A stretch of 64,000 bases of DNA, taken from Diplolepis rosae. Its lineage: Eukaryota > Arthropoda > Insecta > Hymenoptera > Diplolepididae. This document shows positions 35,301-47,181 of this stretch, one piece after another. The DNA lies in the NCBI GenBank assembly GCA_030998225.1, contig JAPYXD010000484.1, positions 5,704,001 through 5,768,000 on the forward strand. Direction: 5' to 3'. A program made the translations under genes and the position numbers. Below the pieces are notes generated by a model. The model had not been told where the DNA came from. It searched no databases and worked only from the letters and a program-made list of their open reading frames with translations. Within the stretch, counting starts at the first letter, position 1; each line of letters opens with the position of its first letter.

Positions 35301-36168
35301 AAACACTGATTGGAGTTACCAAGCCTCATTCATTACATCAAACATGGGTGTCAGACATCGATAAGTTAAAACCTGATCATATTTCTAAAAGTGTACTAAT
35401 TACACTAAGTTCTACCTACAGTAATGTGACAAATGCTTCTTGTTTAAGACACGGCCCTTTTAATGTTTATTATGGATCCGCAATAAAAGAAAAAGTCAAG
35501 AAGCCGAACATAGAGTATTATAAAACCACTAGTTTCTTGAAATCTTTACAACAATTGATAATGTTACTTTCTTGGACTCAGAGATTAGGATGTTGTAATA
35601 TACAAAGACTAATAACAGACCTAATTAAAGAAAAGTATACAACCGTTGCAGACCAGTATGAGGACTATGATCCCTTAGACTGGTGCGCCATAAATCTTGG
35701 AGGAAATATGATCCACAGAATCCGGGCCATTATGGAAAAGAGAAGTGCCCTACTAAATCATCAGCCCACAGTAGGAAGTCACATTCGTCAATCTACAAAC
35801 AGGCTTGTTTCAATATCTAAAAACGGGGAAGATTATACAATTCACTTCCAGATGCTTCTTATTTCCAACATAGCCAGGATTATGAAGATGAAACATTACG
35901 GAGATCTGGGGGTCAACCAGTTTGGAAGTGTATTGACTTGTTCAAAATGTACGAAAAAAGTGACAGAGGTTATATTTGACTTAGAGGAATAGATCTCAAA
36001 TATTGGAGCTGCGCCATCAATTGTTAAACAACGGAGCGGAGAAGAGTTGCTCCTCAATCCGGACTTGTCCAATTGCTCTCTCAATATTCAGTGGAAGAAA
36101 CATTCGGTGCGTGTTATGACTAGCAATACCACGAATATTACTATAGAAACAGAGTTATCGAGGACTTA
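32347..36168 (+). pseudogene. Endogenous negative-strand RNA virus L polymerase remnant
   Basis: The reading direction is the viral mRNA sense. Pieces occur in order: an acidic N-terminal start at 32347; a second segment at 32637-33011; the main RdRp segment at 32990-34150 with GHPCINAKTYF, a CRKERELKLEGRSY block and LDLSKWNSTFRHTLV (motif A region); GGFEGMRQKFWT (34164-34199); and QGDN at 34273-34284. After that, 34337-35992 covers the thumb and capping region, with GVTKPHSLHQTWV and RHGPFNVYYGS. In living viruses L copies and caps viral RNA with N and P. Breaks: stop(s) near 32500, frame shifts near 32990 and 34150, a stop codon exactly where Gln of GDNQ is expected, another frame break near 34330 and a stop at 35990. 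The methyltransferase end is missing. It belongs to Mononegavirales or Jingchuvirales by motif style; the family is not settled. It cannot encode an active enzyme. Confidence 0.8.
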
Positions 36169-36561
36169 GAGATGACAGGACAATTAATGAATCTAAGCAT
36201 TAATGATTTTCGATATATTGACTTTAACTTCATGGTAATAGGAATGGTCCAACAGTCACGAAGATTAAGATCTCTTATAAGGACTTTTTTTTTTTTTTAT
36301 AAAAAAAACGTACTGTACACATCTTATTATAATGTAATTTTAAATTATTGAAGTCCTCAGTCTTTGAGGTTTCAATTTTCATGACAATTTTATCAATAAG
36401 ACTCAATCTTCATGTGTTTTCGTTTTTTTAAATTTCATTGACAAGCATACATACATACATACTGTGAGTTTGTCAACCCCGTAAGCCGACTACTTGTGAA
36501 CTTGGGAGCAGTTGATCCCCAGGACCTGAAGGATAGGAAACCAAAAATAGGAGAAGTGCTT
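36169..36561. other. Non-coding sequence between viral remnant and TIR element
   Basis: A 14-base poly-T followed by ATAAAAAAAA lies at 36285-36309. CATA microrepeats lie at 36448-36462. No gene seen. Confidence 0.4.
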
Positions 36562-36670
36562 CCCGAGTAAAAAATAGGAAGATCTAAAGAGATCTCGAGA
36601 GATCTCAATAGATCTGTTGGGATCTATTGAGATCTCTATCAGCCACGTAAAATTTTTTAGATAGTATTTT

Positions 36671-37506
36671 TTTATAATAGTATCAATTTCTTGGATGTAA
36701 ATATCCAAGTTATTGATAATAAAATTAAAACTAATTGGTACAAAAAACCAATTTGGTCAGGTCGATATATCAATTTTTTCTCTAACCACTGTTTAACATA
36801 TAAAATTGGCGTTATCTACTCACTTACTGATAGAGCAATACTCTTATCAGATAAAGATTTTCATATAAATAATTTAAATTGTGTGCGATCTACATTACTA
36901 AAAAATGGCTATCCACTAGATCTTTTAAATGAAAAAATTTTCGAACGTTATAAAAAATTAATAACAATTCAACATAAAACAAATCAAGTATGTGAAATTT
37001 ATAATATAGATCACAAAGAAAGTAGAAAAGTCATAACTTTTCCATATATTCAAAATTTTCAAGAACAGCTATGCAGAATCTTTAAAAAAACTAAACTTCA
37101 AATTGTCTTTATAATAGAAAACTCTTAACAAAAAAAATTATTTCCAACAATTAAAGATAGAACACAAAAAAAATTTAAATATAATGTCATTTCTGAAATT
37201 AACTGTATTCAATGTAACAAAAAATATATTGGACAAACTTGCAGATTCTTACACAACAGATTACTGGAACATGCTAGATCTGTTAAAAATAAAGATAACA
37301 AAACTGCACTTGCAGAACATGCTACTTCTTACAAACATTCCTTTGATTTTAAAAATACTAAAATTTTAGATACAGAAAATATTTTAAAAAAACGATTAAT
37401 TTTAGAAATGATTTATATTCAAAAAGAAAATTTTTCTATTAATTACAAAACAGATATTGAAAATCTAAGTGCCATTTATAATAATATAATAAAATCCATA
37501 AAATAA
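36671..37506 (+). pseudogene. Penelope-like element fragment: RT C-terminus plus GIY-YIG
   Basis: The first frame reads INFLDVNIQV, then NWYKKPIWSGRYINFFSNH, then KIGVIYSLTDRAILLS and LLKNGYPLDLL. This is the conserved C-terminal part of Penelope reverse transcriptases. A frame change near 37128 leads into the GIY-YIG endonuclease: CIQCNKKYIGQTCRFLHNRL, then EHARSVKNKDNK, LAEHATSYKHSF and a final KKRLILEMIYIQKE, ending at a stop at 37504-37506. The CxxC-K-KYIGQT pattern is typical of Penelope endonucleases. The RT palm with catalytic Asp residues is absent, so this is a 5'-truncated insertion inside the TIR element. It has one frameshift. Confidence 0.8.
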
Positions 37507-38027
37507 CTTTTCTACTTTCTCTTATCTTTTCTAATCTTTTTAATTGTATAATTTCATAAATTTAAAAATTACCATTGAATGTTACCAATAGCCGATATAT
37601 TACATATTAATTTTCTTGAGAATGCACTATAACATCAACAACGCTACGATAGCTAAATGAACAATTGTGGAGACATTTTACTTCCAAAGTTTTGTGTAGT
37701 AAAAATTTTTTTTTTTTTTTTTAAATGTAACAATAACGTATAAATGAAGGAAAATGCTTCTAATTAACTAATATTTCAAAAAATTTCTTTACATAATTTA
37801 ATTCAAAATTTATCTCATATATATTTATTTTATAGGTGTCGTTATCTATCAATATAACCTAAAAAGGTTGACACCAGTTATCCCAACAAAAATTTTTTAA
37901 AAAATCTAACGAACTCTCATAGCAACTAATATGCTATGATGATCATTTTACAATATAATTTTATGCTTTTAAACTTGGATTTTTTTAAATTTAATTTTTA
38001 TAAAAATTTAACCAATTATCAAACAAT

Positions 38028-39591
38028 ATGAATGGAAGTAAAATACCAAATATGTCATCCACGGTATGTTTATTATTATTATTATTCTTTCTCTCTTTTA
38101 CCTTCTCTTAATTTTATATTTTATATTGAAAAAACAAAATCTTTTTATTATATAAATATTATCTTTTTATTATATTCATAATTTTTCAAAAATTTTTATA
38201 TATATTCATTTTGTATTTCCTTTTTAACGTTATTTACATGTTCTTGAATTATATTCTAATGCAGAAAAAACAGCTGACCGAGACTAAGCTTCAAAAGGAG
38301 GAAACTTCAAAGATCATCCAATCGGCGAAGAAGTTACAAGAAAACCAATCAGAGGACAGCAGTTTTGCGAGCGATGAAATAAATGAAGACAGTGACAGCT
38401 CTCCAGAACAAAAAAATGAAGTATGTCTACAAATGAAGATAAGCAAATTTGTCAATTTGTCATTTGTGAGACCTAGATCCAGAGTAAAAGGAAATCAAGA
38501 GAAAAATTATAAAAATATATCATGAATCTACATTCCAGGATCGAGCTCGAAAGAATGAAGAAGATGTTGCTTCATTGATAAAACTCAGACCATTACCTCA
38601 ATCAAAGGTTAATAGAATGTTAAGAACTTCTTTTTGATAACTGCAATAATAAATTAATCTCAAATTAATATACAATAATTATAATTAATATATAATAAAG
38701 TCAGGTCGACGCTGACAACAGCAAAGCCACTGGAACCCCTGAAGCGCATAGTCATGAAGATCAATCAACGAAAACTGGTAGCAAAGATAAGACAGATTTT
38801 AGAAAGGACACAGATCACACCGATACCAATGACTCTAATTCTGACAGCACTGACGAATCTAACAATCGTCAATTGTATGGAAAATATTGGAAAAAAGACA
38901 AGGTATTATGATTAAATTTTTAATACCTCCATCTAACTTTTTGACAGCTTGGAAGAATTTATTGTTTTATCTTAATTTTTAGATGATCGACATTGGTGAT
39001 AACATTTTTTGCAGTCAAAAAATCCTACTGAGCGCGGAGGCAGCATCGTCGAAGGTGACGCATATTGCTCGGCGCCTTATCCTAGAAGTGTACACCCCTG
39101 AAGCGCTTATGAAGGGTACTATGACTGGGCAGCAACCGAGGGCTCAAGGGTTGGAGCGTATGAAGGAAGAAGTTATATGCCTTAACCAACAAGCGAGGAA
39201 TGCAATTATAAGTAAGTTTTCTCAATCAAATTTTAAAAATCATTCAATATATTTCCGATATAAGAAAAAATGTCTAACATATGCAAGAATGTATGAAACT
39301 TTCCAACTCATAAAACTTATAATTTTGCTGAATTGCAAAGACTATTTGAAAATTCTTAGAGATTTTTTTGTATATTCTGTTAAACCAAAAGTGATTGAAA
39401 ATGTCAAAAATTACTAAAAAATTGAGGAAAATCTCCTTTCCACTTCTTTACTGGTGCACCTCGACTTTAATTCGGTCAGAACATTATTTTACTTGCCGAT
39501 AATAATCTGCTTTTTTTCGAATAGCATAATGTACTCATATATTTATATGGAATTCCAATTTTTCACAGATTATGCAGGCATCTCAAAATGA
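38028..39591 (+). CDS. BEN-domain-like protein carried by a TIR element
   Basis: Six exons join with no frame break: 38028-38063, 38265-38420, 38539-38607, 38705-38902, 38983-39211 and 39569-39591, 236 residues in all. The first four junctions are phase 0 and all borders use GT/AG. The N-terminal two thirds are Lys/Glu/Ser/Asp-rich and predicted disordered. Exon 5 starts MIDIGDNIFCSQKILLSAEA and continues IARRLILEVYTPEALMKGTM and then LNQQARNAII. The pattern (core beta strand, R-x-L-hydrophobic helix, YTPEAL) fits a BEN domain, which in other proteins binds DNA and partners of transcription repressors. The copy is intact though its element lacks a transposase. The BEN call is by pattern only. 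Confidence 0.55.
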
Positions 39592-39911
39592 ATGAATGAA
39601 TTTTATTTCATATATATACGTAATTAAAGCACTTGAAAAAAAGGAACAATAATTAAGAATGTACGAATGTACGAACATACAATAGAAAAGGTTATACAAT
39701 AACTTGACTCTTTAAAAGTCACCCAAAATGTCGCGAGATCCAAATAGATCTCACAATATCCCTATAGATCTCTTGAGATTTCAGTTAATCCCAATGGATC
39801 TCGAGAGATCTATAGAGATCCCAAGAGATCGCGCCAATTAGGAGATCTCTGCAGATCTCTTGAAAAGAGATCTCTCGAGATCTCTTTAGATCTTTTCATT
39901 TTTTACTCGGG

Positions 39912-40740
39912 CAGGGAAATTAAAAGTCTAGTTGATTTGAAAAGAAGGATCGTCGGGGAAACCAGAGGAGAAAAACTATTCGAATATATTCTTCCCCTTT
40001 TTCTTCTTCAATATGCGAAAAGTCAAGGAGATCAGCCACGTGCCAAGGTCGGGAAGGGTCAACCAGAGCTTGGCAAGAATATCCAGGGCAAACCCAGTAT
40101 CGATTGAAAAATAGCGACCAGGACCACTATGGACCGAAAATTGCCCATAAAAGCAACTGCGAATCCGCAGTTCTAGTCCAGTTTTTCTTCAGTCTTCGTC
40201 AGTTGTTCAATAATTTCTCATCGCGGAGTCAGTCTCCCCAAAAAAATCTTCGTCAAGTCTTCGTCAATTCTTCGTCAGTTTTCTTCAACCTTGTCCAGCA
40301 CTCAAGTTCCTTCAAAGAGTATCTTCAGTAGTCTGGTACATTTCTTCAACCCATCATCAGTATTTTACTTCGCCATGTCGAGTCGTCCAGTTGTTCACCT
40401 AAGACAAATTTTATAAACACTCCCCAAGTTCGTGGAAATACCGGAGTGTTCCAATCGTGACATTGCAAGATTTTTTGGAATATCAGTGGTTCCAGAGTGG
40501 ATTCAACAACGAGTAAGTCGTTTAACATTTACCCCAGGAGGAATTTTTAGACATCTCTCTCTTTCTCAGCTTTTTATTGTAGAATCATAATAAAGGTTAA
40601 TAATTGTAAATTTGTTGAGTATTTATTTGTTGTTGCTTCCCTCACCCTGTTTCGGTTTAGAATTTCTTTGGATTTCTTCACCGATCAAAAACGAGGGGAA
40701 TCAATCTAATAATAGTGAAGGGTGAGTAACTAGGACGTTA
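39912..40740. other. LTR-like flank, no gene
   Basis: CT-rich sequence with CTTCGTCA repeats near 40195-40285, an AATAAAGG polyadenylation-like site near 40592 and a terminus-like GGACGTTACAG. It may be part of an LTR split by the TIR element (36475-36561 plus this), but no second LTR copy is visible. Confidence 0.25.
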
Positions 40741-41135
40741 CAGAAACACAGTGTTTCATAGAAATTTAATTGAATCATTGAAAGTGGAAAAAATTCAAAC
40801 CCACACTGGGAAAAATATGAGGTTCGCGGAACTTGACTGCACCATGTTACACGTTGTGTGCTCGAAGATCATTGGTCGAAGCATCGGCTAATGTGATACA
40901 ACCATGATCAGAGAACATAACAGCTCAAATTCTCATAATGTGACCGCTGGTCATCACCCCGCCTCGCATCGCCTCGCGCTGTTACTGGTGTTTTTCCCGC
41001 ATTTTTCCCTCCATTATTCGCTGCGTTTCGTCAGTGTCTCGTATATTATCAAAAAAAACCTACAGGACTTATTTTTATATATCGCGTATATAAAAGTGCG
41101 AAAGTGTGCTAAAATCCGAGTACGTTTTTTTCAAT

Positions 41136-44063
41136 ATGTCAACAGCAAAGAAACGTAAGTTAGATGAATGAATTCAAAATAATTGGAAAAATATTCTATG
41201 TAACCTCAAAAATAGCAATTTTTTCTGTAATTGGAGCATAAAATATCGTTTGCACGTCGTGCCAAGCGCGATTCTTATTCTTATTGAATGCTTTCAAAAA
41301 CCTTCGTCTTCCGTTTGGATTTAAAGGTGTGAATTGCTCAAATTCGCATTTGGCACTAAGTGCGAAATCTTGGATTATATTATAAGTTACGTCAATTTGC
41401 ATTAAAAAAAAATTGAAATATTATCCTGCTGTTATAGCTGACAACCTGTGCAGATATTTCTATTTCGGATGAGGAAATTGTAAGTTGTATGTTATAAAAG
41501 CAGTGTGAGTTTGTCGTAAGCTTTGCATGATTTTTTCTTATAAAAGGCAAATGTTTCACAATATGTATGTGAAAACAATAAATCTTCATTCTTGTTGTGA
41601 ATGAGCAGTCGACCGGCAATCGAAAGACCTGGGCTCGAATCCCAGCGCAGTCGAAAGCGTCATTTTTTCCACCGAAAGATTTTCAAATTCTTTAAATATT
41701 GAAATATGAAATCTTGAAAATATGAAAATATGAAATCTTGAACTATTGTTTGTTAGAACTACTTTATTATGTAATTATGGAATATATTATACCTTTTGAA
41801 AGTTAATTTTATTAACTACATTAATGTAAGGTATGATTAAATTATATGAGTGGTGTCTTTAAAAAGCAATAATCAACTAATCAATTTGATGAAAATACTC
41901 GAATAAACACTATACTTTTGATATATTTGCTTCTGCATGGAACTTTCTTATATTACATAATTGTGTCAATGTGTTACATGTAATGTCATAATTGTGTTAC
42001 ATGAGTCAATTCATGTTCCTTTGTATATTTTGCATTAATCTTTTTTACTTCATCTTGCCAAAAAATTATTTTCTAATTAGAACATTTTTCATTCAGCGCA
42101 ATGTATTTATTTTTATGTTCTGATAAATATATTTGTACATGCAGGAAGAAAGTCTACAAACATTCCAGAAAACCATGACCTTGAAAAAGATAATGGTCTA
42201 ATACCTGCTTCCTTCGTAAATACAGCTGAAGCGGCTATCCTACGAGGTACTGTCAAGACAGATAACTGCGAACGAAGAATCTCATCTAATATTAATTCAT
42301 TGTTTTATTTGTAGCTTCACACTATTGGCAAACAGTATTTGGCACCATAGATGGGCAGGTAGCTCTTGGATTTTTCCGGCGAGGTAATGATGAGTGGGGA
42401 ACCTATTTGGCTCGGGCGATTATCCATGAAGAAATAAAGGATAATCTTCACATATGCCAGTAAGAATAATATCTACTTTGTTTCCGGATAATTGCACTTA
42501 CTAATATGCCTATATGTATTCTCAGAGTTGCATCTACCAGACTGCAGAGCCTTGCAAATGATGTCGTGACATTAGTCGAAAACGAAGACAAAGATATTTG
42601 GTTCTCAAAGTCTAACAACGGAAATCAATCTGGAAAATTATCGAACAGGCTGGCGTATGAGAGAAAGGTGTGCTATAAGGCTGGCCTTATAACGTGTCAA
42701 GAGGAAAGCAATGACAATAACACAGAAGGTAGACATTATTGGAAAACATTTAAAACAAATCAGTGGCGGATACAAGGGGGAGAGAGACTAGTGATTTTCA
42801 GTTTGATGAATACATTGTGAAATTGTAACAGTTTGAATGAACTTTAATTTTTCTTTTTTTCAGAATACGAAGAGAATGTATTGAACTCATTGTGTTATGG
42901 TGAAGACAATTTTCTCGCTTATTTCGAGGAGTGGAAAATAAAAGGAGAAGCTCGTAGAAAAATCTGTGCCCAGTGGACAATTGCACGAATGTTTAAATTT
43001 TTCTCTGGCCTCCGACTTCCAATCGGTTATCAGTTGGTAAAGACAGGTTCTACTGCATGTTATCCAAACTTGAGGATAGTCAGGAAGAGAGTACACTTCT
43101 CATACTTCGCATTTTACAACTGTGAATTGCCAAAATAGATATTTTCATCCTTATAAGTGCATTAAAGAACTACCATCTCTTCTCAAATTATCCTATGTTC
43201 TTAATGTTCTAGTAATGTATATGGTTTGATATTTTCTTCATTTCCAGTTAGAATGGGAGTTTGCTCAACTGTTTGTTGGACATGAGACAGCATTTGGACA
43301 GTATTGGCCCGATGTAGCGCACAATATTATTGCTTACGCGAAGCAAAAAACTGTGCAGAATTTTTCGAAGCAGTACAGAGCTGAACTTTCACAAAATACA
43401 CTCGGTACATAATTCAATATCAAATGGAAGGTTAATAATTTCCATACATTGATTCTAATTGTTTTATATTTGCAGAGGTAGAGAAAGTATTAGCCCTGAT
43501 TGTGTTGCCCTTATTGATGAAACCTGGCATAAGTAATGTCAAATACAATGGTACCTTGTGGAGGCCCAAACTTTATGAGGCTCAAAATGCTTTCGTTAAG
43601 CATCCATTGGTATAATAGAATTTCTTCATCAATATAAACGTACATAAAACACATTCACATTTTACACATCTCAAATTTTTTGCAGAATGATAAAAGCTTG
43701 GACGACTATATTCCCCAACAAACGAAATTCTACGCAGACAGGCAATTGACCCCGAGGCCTTACGTTGTACTCCAGGGACCACTCGACAACTTGCAATCTT
43801 ACGCTGTGGTTGAAAGTGTAAGGTACTCTGTGAGTAACCCAGTCCGTGCACTTGACATTTGCTTCAAAATTATCAAGAGCTTGGGTTGTGCGTTCTCACA
43901 CGATAGCAAGTTGGCTTGGATTTATGTGGAGAAGTTTGTCTACGGAATCGAGCGTTCTGAAGTGCCAGTCGCTGTAAAAACGCTGCGGAGCAGTATTTTG
44001 CAGCATGCTCAGAGAAGCCAACCGATATCAATCGTGGGAGCACCAAGAAGCAACCTCTCCTAA
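41136..44063 (+). CDS. Unrecognised eight-exon protein, probable transposon partner gene
   Basis: Exons 41136-41154, 42145-42246, 42315-42459, 42526-42728, 42864-43036, 43248-43404, 43476-43609 and 43686-44063 use GT/AG borders and keep one frame throughout, 436 residues with no stop. The first exon is short and basic (MSTAKK). Later exons read HYWQTVFGTIDGQVALGFF, YLARAIIHEEIKDNLHIC, AQWTIARMFKFFSGLRLPIG and FAQLFVGHETAFGQYWPDVA. The last reads YIPQQTKFYADRQLTPRPY and NPVRALDICFKIIKSLGCA, then AWIYVEKFVYGIE. The C-terminal pattern (hydrophobic strand, P-hydrophobic-x-A-x-D-hydrophobic-CFK, aromatic-rich helix) recalls uncharacterised proteins that sit beside TNP2-like transposases. A TNP2-like transposase follows at 45539 on the same strand. 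Intron 1 (990 bp) holds a tRNA-derived repeat. Function is unknown. Confidence 0.6.
41602..41658 (+). repeat. tRNA-derived fragment (SINE-like)
   Basis: It contains an anticodon-arm-like segment around loop CCGGCAA and a T-arm (CTGGG-CTCGAAT-CCCAG). The acceptor and D-arm halves are missing. A second copy on the minus strand at 62854-62926 shares the same loop. It lies in intron 1 of the eight-exon gene. Confidence 0.5.
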
Positions 44064-44489
44064 TTCGTCCAAGTGTATGTAACACATCTCCAATTCTGCA
44101 CACCACGACCCCGCAAACACCGTCCATCAGTGGACTTGTAGGTGCTAATACGAACCAAACTTTCGAATCAGCTACCTCGCTAGCAAGCCCGCCTATCTTA
44201 ACGCTGCTAACATCTAACCGTGTAATAAGTCCGGGTACCCCAACCACACGTCACGACGCCCTTGGCATGCAAATTCCGTCCACTTCGATTGAGCATAATT
44301 ATGAAACAAGTTATTTTGGATGATTTGTCACTAAATCGTAACTTCTCTTTGAAAATGTAATGTCAGCATATGGATAACACTTTTTTTTTAATAGGAAAAC
44401 TTCCAATTTTATTTGAATAAACATGTCTTCTGGAAAGGATATCTTTTTGCGAGATGCAACGCTTTTGCTTCACTCGTCTTTTTCTGATT

Positions 44490-45530
44490 CCGTCGAATGT
44501 CAAATATTCGACATCCGAAGCGCCTCAATTCCGATATTGAACATTCGATGAGCGCAGGATGTAGTTTGCAACTTTTAACCAGACATCACACAATATACAT
44601 ACATTGTATAATTGTATTTTTAATTTATATCGCCATAGTCGAAAAAATTTATTATTTTTAGTCTTATGCACAATTTAGATTGTTTTCTTTCTGCTTAAGT
44701 CGGATTTTTCTTTAATGATACTGTTTTTAAATTCTACTTTCTTTGAGACTGATTATTTGAGAAAGTGTGTGCAACATAGTTTGAAATTTGTATGCTGGTC
44801 TATTAATAATAGAATTGTATAGGTATAAAATAAATACGAGTAATGTTATAAAGAAACTCTTAACTTTATTATAATTGCTTTAGGAACTCATGATTTTCAT
44901 ACAAATAAATATACTCTTTTACATAAGAGGGTGGCTGCAGACCTCTTTTCTCTTCAGAGATTGTTCGTTTACTCGTGAAAAATCTGTCTGAACTTCTGGA
45001 TGTTGCAGGAATTTGTAAATAATGCTGAGCAGCAGTGTATAGATATAACATTTTTTTCGACTATCTTCAGAAATCGAGATAAGATATCGAGTTGAAATTT
45101 TAGGCTCTTGAATAAGAGTCCCGAAGGGACTTTTTTTACTCCTAAATTTTTACAATTCTAATAACAATTTGGATTTAAAAATTTGGAAAAAAATTATTTT
45201 TTAATCATAAACATTTCTTAGTGCCTTTCATTTAAGTTCTCAAAACTTCAAATCGATATCTTATTTCGTGTGGCTGGAAGTTGGTTTAAAAAAGTAAGGT
45301 AGTAATCGGGTAAGTGTGTCATGGCCTTGAAATTAAACTAATAAAAAAGTATTTAATCGGGTGCATAATATAATATACCCTTCTTCGGATGTCGGATTTT
45401 CGACATTCGATCAGCCGTCCGTTGATTGTCGAATATTCGACATCCGAAACACACTTCTTCGGATGTCGAATATTCGACATTCGACGGAGGCCAATATCGG
45501 ATCGAAAATCGAATCTTTTTGCACACCTCT
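44490..45530. mobile_element. Short element with GTCGAATATTCGAC palindromic ends
   Basis: The left GTCGAATGTCAAATATTCGACATCCGAAG-type sequence (44491-44520) recurs inverted at 45380-45490, where GTCGAATATTCGAC palindromes occur more than once. Between them is non-coding sequence. It lies between the partner gene and the recognisable transposase exon, and may have displaced the transposase's upstream exons. Confidence 0.45.
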
Positions 45531-45538
45531 ACTTTTAG

Positions 45539-47181
45539 ATGAAGACGAGTACTTCATGAATCCTATGCAAGGTCAATATTGGCAGCAACGACTTCAAGAA
45601 CGAGGTGGCGATGGACTCGTTATTCCGCTAATTCTATACCACGATGACTTCGAGCCAGGAAATTGCCTAGGTTCTCATGCAGGGAAAAGTAGTGTTGGGG
45701 TGTTATATGCTTCGATACCGTGCATTCCACCGCAGTATGCGGCTCGTTTGGAATACATATATCCTGTTTTGATTTTTAGAGCAGAGGACCGTAAAAAGTT
45801 TGGTAATGCTGCGACATTTGAGCCTGCTATTAAGGAACTTAAAGATTTAGATATAATTGGCATAGAAATATTCTCAGAGCATGTTTATTTTGAAGTAATT
45901 TTGATTTCTGGTGACAACAAAGGATTAAACTCCATTTTCGGTCTTACCGAAAATTTTACTTTCGGCCATTGCTGTAGAACATGCCGAATTGATCGCGATT
46001 CCATGAAAAGTCTTGTCGTAGAGGTCCCACAACAATTGCGTACAATAGACAACTATAATGAGGACGTGAAGAGCTGTGATCCGCAAAGTACCGGCATTCA
46101 TGAAGTATGTTGTTTTCACCAACTTCCACATTTTCACATTTGCGCGAATATTTATCACGATGCTCTACATGACGTTGCAGATGGCTTGTGCGTTTACAGT
46201 ATGGAATACATTTTCATTTCGGTATTAAAGACCACAAAATTAACTCTTCATGAAGTAAATCAAAGAATCAAAGCTTTTGATTTTTTAAGCGTCAATGAAT
46301 CAAACTCCCCCCCGGAAATAAAAAGTAAAGATCGGTTAAAAATGAGCGCTAACGAAATGTTATGTTTCACTCGATACTTTGGCATCTTATTCGGAGATTT
46401 CATTGAAGAACTAGACGCTCCAACAACACAATTTGAATATTGGTGTATGTATAAAAAATTGAGGGAAATTTGGGATGTGGTTTTAGCACCTAGGCTTCTT
46501 GGGGGTCACATCAAGCAGCTGCGTGTTCTTGTCAGTGAACACAACGCAATGTACACACGACTTGTCGGGCCTTTGCCACCGAAATTGCATTTCTTAGAAC
46601 ATTACATTCAGTTGATTCGGCAATTTGGTCCTCCCGTGTCTTATTGGACAATGCGTTATGAGTCCAAGCATCGAGAACTAAAAAACACATTCAATCAACT
46701 TGCAGGCACTGTGAACACGAACAAGTCAATTGCATCGACCATACAAAAAAACATTTTTCATAATGCAGGAAGTTTTCAATATTGTGATGTAACTTATGTG
46801 AAGAGACTAAAAAATTCAAGTGAAGTTTTATCGCTCATTTCATCTCATTATCAGATACGCGATGCTTTACAATTATATTCAGTAATTGTCGTCCACGGAG
46901 AAAAATATTGTTGCAATGGCATTGTGGTTTTGCGATACTGTCATGGAGAGCCTGAATTTGGTATGATTGTATCATTATTCCCATTCAACAGAACACAAAT
47001 GATGCTTGTAAGACGCTTGCGCACGCTTGTTTTTATGACCATTGCCATGCCTATGGTGTTAATTACGTTCATCCTGAAGAGAATTTTGTAATTGCGATCG
47101 AAACATTATCTAGTCCATTTATGAGTTCTTATGTTCAAAAAGACGGTAAAGGATACGTAGTTTGTAAGCACGTGTTGTGAT
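45539..47181 (+). pseudogene. TNP2-like (CACTA) transposase with one late frameshift
   Basis: After a TTTTAG acceptor at 45538 the frame runs without a stop for more than 500 residues. Motifs in order: IPLILYHDDFEPGNCLGSHA, VLYASIPCIPPQYAARLEYI, RKKFGNAATFEPAIKELKDL, SGDNKGLNSIFGL, GHCCRTCRID (zinc-binding Cys), IYHDALHDVADGLCVYSM (family Asp-His block) and KMSANEMLCFTRYFG. This is a standard transposase type of insect CACTA-like elements, related to but distinct from the one at 2962. A one-base shift near 47010 diverts the frame to a stop at 47091; in the neighbouring frame the expected C-terminus continues to a stop at 47179-47181. N-terminal exons are missing or displaced by the element at 44490. 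It is a nearly complete copy. Confidence 0.8.

Larger units (their letters stand above)
36562..39911 (+). mobile_element. TIR element with AGATCT-rich ends carrying a BEN-like gene
   Basis: The left end begins CCCGAGTAAAAAATAGG at 36562. The right end, read in reverse from 39911, begins CCCGAGTAAAAAATGAAAA. Both continue GATCTAAAGAGATCTCGAG. Beyond the TIRs both ends carry clusters of AGATCTC-type motifs (36582-36645 and 39735-39895), which resemble the subterminal transposase-binding repeats of CACTA-like elements. Inside are a Penelope fragment and a six-exon BEN-like gene. No transposase is present, so this copy would depend on another element for mobility. No target duplication was resolved. 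The superfamily is unassigned. Confidence 0.7.

Noticed and set aside
32347..36168. Expressed, functional viral polymerase
   Set aside because: Several frame breaks, a stop at the catalytic motif and a missing C-terminus rule this out.
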